Part shown: piece after piece, positions 25,703-32,613 of the stretch
How positions within the stretch are numbered: position 1 is the first letter of the stretch
How the letters are laid out: each line of letters starts with the position of its first letter
NCBI GenBank assembly: GCA_964573995.1
Contig: CAZNLH010000002.1
Span: forward strand, 62,001 to 126,000
From: CAZNLH01 sp964573995
GTDB lineage: Bacteria > Gemmatimonadota > CAZMKB01 > CAZNLH01
Reading direction: 5' to 3'
Length of the DNA stretch: 64,000 nt
Notes under the pieces: generated by a model
Told to the model about the DNA's origin: nothing
Databases searched by the model: none
The model's input: only the letters and a program-made list of their open reading frames with translations
Position numbers and translations under genes: made by a program

Positions 25703-26632
25703 GTGTCGATACCATCCGCGCCCATTCGTCGAGTCCGTCAACTCTGGCCCATCCTCTGCGTGGTTGCCCTGTCACCGGCGATCGGCAGGGCCGAGGTGAT
25801 CAACGGTCTTGATTTCTTGAATATAGGTATCGGTTCAAGGGCCGCCGCCATGGGGGGAGCCTTCGTGGCTGTATCGGATGACGCCTCGGCGGCCTACTGG
25901 AACCCTGCGGGGTTGAGCAGGGTGCGGTCTCAGGTCATGTTCGCGCACAATGCCTACATCGTCGACATGAAGCAGGAATACCTGTCGCTGGCGAGCCACA
26001 TTGGTCCTTGGGCGCTTGCCGGTTCGTTCAATATCTTCGACGTAGGATCGATCGAAAGGCGTGACGAGGCCGGGAACCTGGTAGGTAAATTCCGCCCCTT
26101 CGACCTGGCGGTCGGGTTCTCCACCGCTTATGAAGTCAGGGACGGACTGAGCCTGGGGGCCACAGCAAAGGGGATCATCTCGGATATAGATGTCCAGACT
26201 GCCACTGGTATCTTGGTGGATATCGGTGCACTGTGGGAGAGTGGCATCGAGGGCCTTTCCCTCGGTTTGAACGTCAAGAACCTGGGTCCGTCGCTCACCT
26301 TCATCAGCGAGCCGTTCGACGCGCCACTCGCCGTACGCGGGGGAGTCGCCTATCAATATAGCCTGTCGTCCGCGAACAGCCGGATCGTACTTTCGCTCGA
26401 CGTAGAAAGGATGAGAGGGGGGGATGTGGAGACATCGGTGGGAGGGGAATGGTATTACGGCAGGTATCTGGCTGGACGCCTTGGATTGAGGCCAAACGCC
26501 GATACGAGGGATTTTACTGCCGGCCTTGGAGCACATTACCGTGATTTTATCATCGATTACGCCTTCGTCCCCTTCTCCTCCGACCTGGGGAGCGCCCATC
26601 GTATCGGTGTGACCTATCTCTTCCATCGGTAG
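25703..26632 (+). CDS. PorV/PorQ-family outer-membrane barrel protein
   Basis: PorV-like proteins are FadL-type barrels; in type IX secretion PorV shuttles cargo at the outer membrane. The 309-residue product has a signal peptide (about 1-32) and the family signature LDFLNIGIGSRAAAMGGAFVAVSDDASAAYWNPAGLS, then alternating beta-strands ending in AHRIGVTYLFHR. A GTG start lies after AAGAAGGAGAAG. It is in the same likely operon as the M6 protease, which has a type-IX-like C-terminus. Other type IX components are not visible here. Confidence 0.88.
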   Translation: MSIPSAPIRRVRQLWPILCVVALSPAIGRAEVINGLDFLNIGIGSRAAAMGGAFVAVSDDASAAYWNPAGLSRVRSQVMFAHNAYIVDMKQEYLSLASHIGPWALAGSFNIFDVGSIERRDEAGNLVGKFRPFDLAVGFSTAYEVRDGLSLGATAKGIISDIDVQTATGILVDIGALWESGIEGLSLGLNVKNLGPSLTFISEPFDAPLAVRGGVAYQYSLSSANSRIVLSLDVERMRGGDVETSVGGEWYYGRYLAGRLGLRPNADTRDFTAGLGAHYRDFIIDYAFVPFSSDLGSAHRIGVTYLFHR

Positions 26633-26638
26633 CCCCAT

Positions 26639-26662
26639 GTGGAGTGGTTTCCACAATTCTTT
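26639..26662 (+). terminator. Weak terminator after the PorV-like gene
   Basis: GTGGA (26639-26643) pairs with TCCAC (26650-26654) over a six-base loop and is followed by AATTCTTTTC. The stem is short. Confidence 0.3.
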
Positions 26663-26692
26663 TCAATGTGACCAATCTCGAGGGCCTATCGC

Positions 26693-27778
26693 ATGAAGAT
26701 TGCCGTAACGGGACTTCAAAATTCCGGTAAGACCACGGTGTTCAACGCCCTAACGGGCCTGAACCTCCCTGCCACTCCCTATCCGTCTGTAGTAGAAGAG
26801 CCGGGAATCGGCGTGGTAAGGGTACCGGACCAGAGGGTGAAGTATCTTGCTTCCTTGTACAAGCCCAGGAAGACGACTTATTCCACAGTAGAGTATATCG
26901 ATTACAATGGGCTGATCCCCGGTGACCTGGAACACAACAAGAAGGTGTTCGATTTAATTCTTAATTCGGATGCAGTCGTGCGGGTGGTCCGTGCCTTCGA
27001 CGATGAGGCCATCGCCCACCCAGGTGGGGGGGTCGACCCGAAGCGGGATGGAGGTTTCATTGAAACAGAGTCCCTCCTGTTCGACCTGGAACTCGTTGAG
27101 AAGCGGCTCACGAGAATGGATGAATCGGTGAAGAGGGGCAAAGAGATCAATGCGGGAGAGAGGAAGACGCTCCTGCGGTGCAGGGATGCCCTTGAGGAGG
27201 AGATCCCTTTGAGGAAACTGGATCTTTCAGAGGAAGAGATGCGGTCAATCGGGCACCTCCAGTTCCTCTCTATGAAGCCGGTCATCACCGTGTTGAACGT
27301 CTCAGAGAAGGATGTCGGGATCGTGACGGTGGTTGATCCAGTGGACTCAGCGGCAGGGGGTAAAGATGGCATGGATGGTGTGGTCGTCTCACTCAGCGCC
27401 AAGATCGAGATGGAGATAGCACAACTGCCCCATGATGATGCCTTGGAGTTCATGGAAGACCTCGGCATCGAGGAGCCCGCGCTCAACCGGTTGATAAGGG
27501 TGAGTTACGGTATGCTGGGTCTCATCTCCTTTTTCACGGTGGGTAGCGATGAGGTCAAGGCCTGGACGATAAGGGATGGAACCATCGCCCGGGAGGCCGC
27601 TGGGAAGATACATTCCGACATAGAGAGGGGTTTTATTCGGGCCGAGACCGTGGCCTACGATGACTTCCGGTCCGCCGGCAGCATGGCGGAGGCGCGGAAA
27701 AGGGGTCTCCTCCGCCTGGAGGGCAAGACATACCAGGTAAGAGATGGGGACATCATCGATTTCAGGTTCAACGTCTGA
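26693..27778 (+). CDS. ychF: YchF/Obg-family GTPase/ATPase
   Basis: A translation-associated P-loop NTPase of the Obg group. The 361-residue product has the G1 loop GLQNSGKTTVFNALTG (residues 7-22), a long helical insertion (about 120-190), NVSE in the G4 position (the NxxE form that gives YchF proteins ATP preference) and a C-terminal TGS/DUF933 domain with FFTVGSDEVKAWTIRDGT, AAGKIHSDIERGFIRAE and the closing YQVRDGDIIDFRFNV. YchF proper begins GIVGLPNVGKS; this one is more divergent (GLQNSGKT), so it may be a paralogue within the family. Confidence 0.85.
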   Translation: MKIAVTGLQNSGKTTVFNALTGLNLPATPYPSVVEEPGIGVVRVPDQRVKYLASLYKPRKTTYSTVEYIDYNGLIPGDLEHNKKVFDLILNSDAVVRVVRAFDDEAIAHPGGGVDPKRDGGFIETESLLFDLELVEKRLTRMDESVKRGKEINAGERKTLLRCRDALEEEIPLRKLDLSEEEMRSIGHLQFLSMKPVITVLNVSEKDVGIVTVVDPVDSAAGGKDGMDGVVVSLSAKIEMEIAQLPHDDALEFMEDLGIEEPALNRLIRVSYGMLGLISFFTVGSDEVKAWTIRDGTIAREAAGKIHSDIERGFIRAETVAYDDFRSAGSMAEARKRGLLRLEGKTYQVRDGDIIDFRFNV

Positions 27779-28132
27779 ACACTGGCCTTGTATATCTTGT
27801 ATATATGGTGTGGTGTCCAGGAAGTTATTTTGCAGATGTTCCGCGGTGATCGGCGCGGGTCCTGTCGCTGAACACCCCTATCGTGCTCACAGGGGCTGCG
27901 CGCGGTTGGCGGCCACCTAATTCCCCCGCGGAGTAGTCAGTCCTCCAAATCGCCTGAGCAACGGGAACTTACGCAACTGAGCACTCGCCTGAATCAATGA
28001 GTTCCTGACTATCACCGTTTCCGCGGGAAGCGGTTCTCCAGATTGCATGAAGTCAAACGGCTTCAATCGTCCGCCTCGAAGGGAAGCAGGACTCTAAATG
28101 AAACCACATGCCTGGAGAACTCGACCGCGGTA
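27779..28132. other. Intergenic region between ychF and the convergent propeller gene
   Basis: No gene is seen. The first 30 bases are AT-rich with a repeated TTGTATAT. Bases about 27925-27984 resemble a second intergenic stretch at about 59440-59502 (shared CTCCAAATCGCC, then GGGAAC and TACGC, then GAGCAC in the same order and spacing), which suggests a dispersed element. Confidence 0.5.
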
Positions 28133-29842
28133 TCACGGCAGGATCCAGAAGACCCGTCCATTGGTCAGGTGCGGGCTCATACCTCCAGTTAGCAGGGCCT
28201 GGGTCGCCACCTTCCGGCCGAGGAGCGATGGGTTGTTCGGGACTGTGACGTTGAGTTCCAGCGTCCCGGACTGCGGGATAGTACCGGTGCCGAGTGTAGC
28301 GTAGTTGTAAGGGTCGACGATCAGGGTGCCTGCCCCGGTCGGGATCTCTACCTCGTTGAGGCTGCCACCAAGCAGGACGTTCTCTCCAGGAATACCCTCG
28401 ACGTAGAAGGTTACCTGCCTCGATAGGGAAGGGACCCCGTCGAAGTAGAGGTCCTGTGCCCCCATGTAGAGGCAGGAGTGATCGCCCCCGTTTCCCCACC
28501 CGTTTGCGTGTATCGCCTTCGATCCAGAGGCGACAAAGACGCCGTCCGAGGACATATCGACGTCGAATACAGAGCCTCGGGTGTCGATAGAGGCGACCGG
28601 TGTCGGTCCGCCCTCGAAGACCATGACTTCGGGATTCGTATTGAATTGGTCTCCCCAGCCTCCGTAAGCGATCCTGGATCCGTCCGAGTTCGTGACGATC
28701 TGTGAAGGATTGTTCTGGTATGAACCGTAGCCGGTAAAATCCGCCTCGAAGTTGACTCCTCCAGTCGCGGCGTCGATCGAGACGACCTGGAAGTCGAGGC
28801 CGGTCCCGTAGTTATAGAATGCGGCGGCCAGGGTACCGGCGTCTGCTGAGAGATCGCAACGCGCGCAGTAAGTCAACCCGCTCATCGTGTACTGGAACTG
28901 GTACTCATAGGTCGTCCCGTTCCACTGGTAACACTTTACGAAGTTGAACCCGCCGAATGCGAACCGGCTCCCGTCCCCGGAGATCGAGTGACTGTCAAAA
29001 CTGGCCCCAGCGTCGACGGAGTAAATGATCGACCGGGTGGCAGTGTCGTATATGTGGACCATCGTACCCTCGTTGATGTAAAGGAGGCCGCCGTCGTCGG
29101 TCATGTCGAGTGCCCGGATGTAACTCCCCGGGAAAGAATCGGTGAAGAGGGGAGTCCCCGAGTTGCTGTCGAAGAAGGCTATCTCTATGTTGCCGGCAGT
29201 GTCATCCGTCAGGGCGGCGGCGATGTAAGAGCCGTCCCGGCTGACCTTGACGAGCGCTCCTGCGTTGATCATCATCGGGAAGGTATAGGTCCAGTCCGGC
29301 GTTGCGCTGCTCGAGGTGTACTTGTAGACGGTGACCTCGCGGATCGTCGGATCGCCGTTGTAAGGAAACTGAGCGATTGCTGTCAATATGTTTCCATCCT
29401 CTGAGGCGTCCACGTTTATGTCGCTGTTTGCGTCGAAAAGTCCCGGGTCCTCCCAGATCGGGGCGTCAATAGCGGAAGTGGTGGTTGTAGAAAAGAGGCG
29501 TGTACGCTCATTATTCAGGTAGCAGCCGTAGAAGGCGAGGCCGCCGCGTCCTCCGAGGGCCACCCGTGTCGGGATATATGCGAGGCCACCGTCGTCTATG
29601 ACCCATTGGAGGTTGGGCGCGGAAAGCGTGACCTCCCCGGTGTCGTCATTGAATGTGATCGATTCCGATCCCTTCCGGACCGTGGTCTGCATGTGTGAGC
29701 CCCCGGCATCGACCAGGACCTTGGTCATCGATGTGATGCCGCTGCCCCCGGTGGACCCTCGCATAATTGAAGGTCCTGAGACAAGGACGAGTGAGCAGAT
29801 CATAATGGACAGGGTAACGGGTATTCGCCTCGAAATACTCAA
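28133..29842 (-). CDS. Secreted beta-propeller (WD40/PQQ-like) protein
   Basis: This 569-residue protein has a clear signal peptide (about residues 1-28, SIMICSLVLVSGPSIMRG) and a repetitive beta-rich body with blades such as DASEDGNILTAIAQFPYNGD, VSRDGSYIAAALTDDTAGN, ISGDGSRFAFGGFNF, LSADAGTLAAAFYNYGTG and MSSDGVFVASGSKA, each of the 'data point plus display' kind. The last 110 residues form a separate beta domain (FYVEGIPGENVLLGGSLNEV onward). No catalytic motif is seen; a surface or periplasmic binding role is possible. It is a single-gene unit behind a good promoter. Confidence 0.75.
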   Translation of the reverse strand: MSISRRIPVTLSIMICSLVLVSGPSIMRGSTGGSGITSMTKVLVDAGGSHMQTTVRKGSESITFNDDTGEVTLSAPNLQWVIDDGGLAYIPTRVALGGRGGLAFYGCYLNNERTRLFSTTTTSAIDAPIWEDPGLFDANSDINVDASEDGNILTAIAQFPYNGDPTIREVTVYKYTSSSATPDWTYTFPMMINAGALVKVSRDGSYIAAALTDDTAGNIEIAFFDSNSGTPLFTDSFPGSYIRALDMTDDGGLLYINEGTMVHIYDTATRSIIYSVDAGASFDSHSISGDGSRFAFGGFNFVKCYQWNGTTYEYQFQYTMSGLTYCARCDLSADAGTLAAAFYNYGTGLDFQVVSIDAATGGVNFEADFTGYGSYQNNPSQIVTNSDGSRIAYGGWGDQFNTNPEVMVFEGGPTPVASIDTRGSVFDVDMSSDGVFVASGSKAIHANGWGNGGDHSCLYMGAQDLYFDGVPSLSRQVTFYVEGIPGENVLLGGSLNEVEIPTGAGTLIVDPYNYATLGTGTIPQSGTLELNVTVPNNPSLLGRKVATQALLTGGMSPHLTNGRVFWILP

Positions 29843-29922
29843 CTCTTCCTCCTTTTATCGGGCCGGCAACTCTGGTTACCGGGAGTGGACTCCGCGCCTG
29901 TATTCTATGCCATTCGATAATG

Positions 29923-29951
29923 AGCATATCACAAAAGGGGCTGATTGTCAA
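29923..29951 (-). promoter_or_regulatory. Sigma70-type promoter of the secreted propeller gene
   Basis: On the minus strand TTGACA (29951-29946) and TATGCT (29928-29923) are exactly 17 bases apart. The transcript would begin near 29916 and run about 75 bases to the ATG at 29842. Confidence 0.7.
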
Positions 29952-30009
29952 TAGGTGATCGGGCATGTTAAAAGGTCTATTATTACGAGTTGGATAGTAG
30001 TATTCCCTT

Positions 30010-31211
30010 TCACATGACGTTTCGCTGCATCAACTTTGGCGCAATCGTTTCAAACAGTGATTTCGCAATTATTCTATGTGCCAAAGCCGTCGGATGGTAA
30101 GTTCTATCGTATAGTACGCCTTCGTTAGCTCTTTTCCTCAGCATAGGTCTAACATCAACATGATTAATCCCCTGTTCATCGAGCAGCGAAATGAATGATT
30201 CGTACAGTCCGTCTTCGATCTTCAAAACGCTCCTGTCAAATCCACACACTTCAAGTGTCCTCTGAAGTACTATTGGATCGGAATCCGGCTCAATCTGGAG
30301 CTTGGTAGGAAGAGGGATATAAAGAAGATCCATGCCGTTTCTTTCTGTAGTTTCCTTCATCATCTTGGTAATTTGGGAGTTGACCCTGTCAATGACTTCT
30401 CGTTGTTCCGGAAATAGTTCGAGAAATAGCAGTTGTAGCATACTCTGCCTAAAAATATGCTGATTGATGAAGAAACCTCTTATACTTGGGTATAAGAATT
30501 TCGCAGCGGCAACATCCCCCCCTCCTGCCTTTTTCCCGATTCCCCACAATATCTGCGTTCTATCCGCCAGATAGCCTATTCTTGGAAACCTCGTACGCAC
30601 TAACTGCAGGAGCCTGGATGACTCCAGTATGCCTCTGCTCCCGAGATTTGGATCACGAAATTTATAGAAGATCGGATCTCGGTGTACGAAACGCCCTCCT
30701 TCGAATGATAAGTTGGGCCTATCATCATTTCTGTAAAGATCGAGAAAATCATTGCCGATATATAACCGACTATCACGAGATCCGGGTCATACTGCCTTAG
30801 TCTCCTGTCAAGATACAGGTAATATTGATAGTGCGAGTGTCCCGGACCTGCCGCATTGTAAACTTCGACTCGTTTTCCTTTAAGATCGATTCCATTTAAG
30901 AGGCTTTCCAGAACTTCTGGATATGTTGATTGGTTCGGTACAAAGTACGAACCAGCGGTATGTGAGTCCCCCAAGGCTACAATCCTGTACACGTCTTTGG
31001 GCTTGACCTTCTCAGGAAAGTCCTTGGAAATATCTGGTTGGGCTGGTGGAACGCCGAGAAGAGGATCACCTTCAAAAACTTTATTGTAGTCGGTTAATCC
31101 TTGAGGCAGCAGGCGTACTATGCCCTCGCTGATTAACAGCCCGGCCAGGGTAGACGCAAGAACCAGGAGGACCTTCGATGTAAATGATTTTACAGTTTTG
31201 ACATTGATCAT
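30010..31211 (-). pseudogene. SGNH/GDSL-type hydrolase broken by a single frameshift
   Basis: Two overlapping frames together encode one SGNH hydrolase of about 400 residues. The first frame (from 31211) has a membrane/signal segment, the catalytic-serine block IVALGDSHTAGSYF and DPDLVIVGY; it then loses sense. In another frame the protein continues as YIGNDFLDLYRNDDRPNLSF to the C-terminal DRTYHPTALAHRIIAKSL, which supplies the usual Asp-x-x-His end (DRTYH). The switch falls in the TATATAT tract near 30757-30766, consistent with one missing base. The gene is AT-richer than its surroundings (26 of 60 bases G/C in line 30061-30120), which suggests acquisition. It could be an O-acyl esterase/AlgX-type enzyme. 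A sequencing error or programmed slip is also possible. Confidence 0.8.
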
Positions 31212-31243
31212 TAAGATACCTCATAGTTATCCAAGGAGTATTT

Positions 31244-31318
31244 GCACCTCCCCTGCTGGTGCCCCGTCCATGAAATCCCATGTCTTTTCACGTGGGTGGC
31301 ACTGAGGGGCTCCCCTCA
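31244..31318. promoter_or_regulatory. Cluster of three stem-loops upstream of the SGNH gene
   Basis: GCACC (31244-31248)/GGTGC (31258-31262), CCCATGT (31277-31283)/ACGTGGG (31290-31296) and the near-perfect palindrome TGAGGGGCTCCCCTCA (31303-31318) follow one another. They would lie in the leader of the minus-strand gene starting at 31211. Confidence 0.4.
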
Positions 31319-31415
31319 TGCACAGTCTTAACAAACACGGGCGGGGTAATCGGCTACAGGACCCGCGCCCATTCAGGGAGAATATCCGTAGAGGTTTTTC
31401 AGGGACACTGCCCTA

Positions 31416-31443
31416 CTTGATCATAGGACAAAGTCCGATCAAG
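31416..31443. repeat. Inverted repeat / compound hairpin
   Basis: CTTGATC (31416-31422) pairs with GATCAAG (31437-31443); inside, GGAC (31426-31429) pairs with GTCC (31433-31436) around AAA. No T-run follows, so it is not an obvious terminator. Confidence 0.45.
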
Positions 31444-31585
31444 GGTAGATCTGAAAATAAATGAAACGGGTTTTCATGAATAAGAACGCTGATAATTCCA
31501 GGATCAGATTATATCCCCTAAGAGGTGAAGTGTCAAGACAGCCCTGTTGTCGGCAACCGGGCAGATTCCCGGCGGCCAGTCTCTC

Positions 31586-31614
31586 TTGACATCCACGGGG
31601 AGAACTATTAATAT
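31586..31614 (+). promoter_or_regulatory. Sigma70-type promoter upstream of radC
   Basis: TTGACA at 31586-31591 and TAATAT at 31609-31614 are 17 bases apart. The transcript would carry a leader of about 275 bases before radC or could encode a short RNA. The same TTGACA-17-TAATAT form occurs at 48761-48789. Confidence 0.55.
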
Positions 31615-31781
31615 AACATGTGACTACCAGTCATGCGCGCATCGCAGGGTCCAATATCTTCCGCTCCCGTCGCTGGATATCGATGGGAGCCTTCGTCTAT
31701 AGGGTTGTGATCATGTTGCATCCGTGGTGCGCTGCCGGATAGGGGGTTATGTAGTATGCTCCTCCTCCAGGAACCCGCCGG

Positions 31782-31810
31782 TTGATTTTTCCGCGGTCTT
31801 ATCGTATATT
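31782..31810 (+). promoter_or_regulatory. Proximal promoter of the radC operon
   Basis: TTGATT at 31782-31787 and TATATT at 31805-31810 are 17 bases apart, giving a leader of about 80 bases to the radC ATG, which has a strong AGGGAGG ribosome-binding site. Confidence 0.55.
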
Positions 31811-31897
31811 TAACTTATGTAACAGGATAGACCTCATTCCCTCTCTCTCCGGATAAGCACGGGTCTTGAGTCAGGCAAAGACAGGGAGGGTGATACA

Positions 31898-32602
31898 ATG
31901 GTTAGAGGGGAAATCGGGTCTACCATCATGGAATGGCCGTCGAATGAGAGGCCGAGAGAGAGGTTTCTGAGCAAGGGAGCCGGTGCCCTGTCGAGCGCCG
32001 AGGTCTTGGCGATAGTCCTCTCCAGTGGCGCCCTCGGGCGGACTGCCGTGGATGTTGCAAGGGACCTCCTCGCTCATTTCAAGGGCCTGAGGCAGATCTC
32101 CGCATCCGACGTGTCGGAACTGACCACCGTCCGCGGTATGGGGAGGGTAAAGGCGATCCGTGTGCTGGCGGCTCTCGAATTGGGAAAGAGGATGGCGAGG
32201 GAACACGGGGAGTCGAAGGTCAGGCTCGGCACCCCTGAGGAGGTATATCGGCACCTTGCCCCTGTCCTGCAGGATCTGAAGGTAGAGGTCTTCAAGGTCC
32301 TGATCGTCAACACGCGAAATGATCTTTTGGGTGAGTTGCTGGTCGCGCGCGGAGGGCCCTCCTCCAGCATGGTTCATCCGGGCGAGGTGTTTCGGCAGGC
32401 TATCCTGAGATCGGCGAGCGGCATCATCCTTGCCCACAATCATCCGAGCGGTGATCCCTCACCAAGCCGGGAAGACCGGGAACTTACGCTGAGATTGAGC
32501 AGGGCAGGCCGTCTGCTGGGAATTCTCATACAAGATCACATCATAATCGGTGATCACCGGTACGTCAGTTTCCTGGAGTGTGGCCTGATGGAAAAGACTT
32601 AG
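31898..32602 (+). CDS. radC: RadC/MPN(JAMM)-domain protein
   Basis: The 234-residue protein belongs to the UPF0758/RadC family, named for repair but of unsettled function. It has an N-terminal helix-hairpin-helix region (about 50-95, LRQISASDVSELTTVRGMGRVKAIRVLAALELGKRM) and the C-terminal JAMM metal motif: H180 and H182 in AHNHPSGDPSPSREDREL, typical HxHPSGxxxPSxxD. The ATG follows AGGGAGG. It leads a dense operon with relA/spoT and uvrB. Confidence 0.94.
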   Translation: MVRGEIGSTIMEWPSNERPRERFLSKGAGALSSAEVLAIVLSSGALGRTAVDVARDLLAHFKGLRQISASDVSELTTVRGMGRVKAIRVLAALELGKRMAREHGESKVRLGTPEEVYRHLAPVLQDLKVEVFKVLIVNTRNDLLGELLVARGGPSSSMVHPGEVFRQAILRSASGIILAHNHPSGDPSPSREDRELTLRLSRAGRLLGILIQDHIIIGDHRYVSFLECGLMEKT

Positions 32603-32613
32603 GGTTTGGATCA

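Larger units (their letters stand above)
31212..31897. other. Long divergent intergenic region with hairpins and promoters
   Basis: No gene is seen. Starting beside the minus-strand SGNH gene there are three consecutive stem-loops (31244-31318), a fourth at 31416-31443, then a promoter-like TTGACA-17-TAATAT (31586-31614) and TTGATT-17-TATATT (31782-31810), both pointing to radC. Confidence 0.6.
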
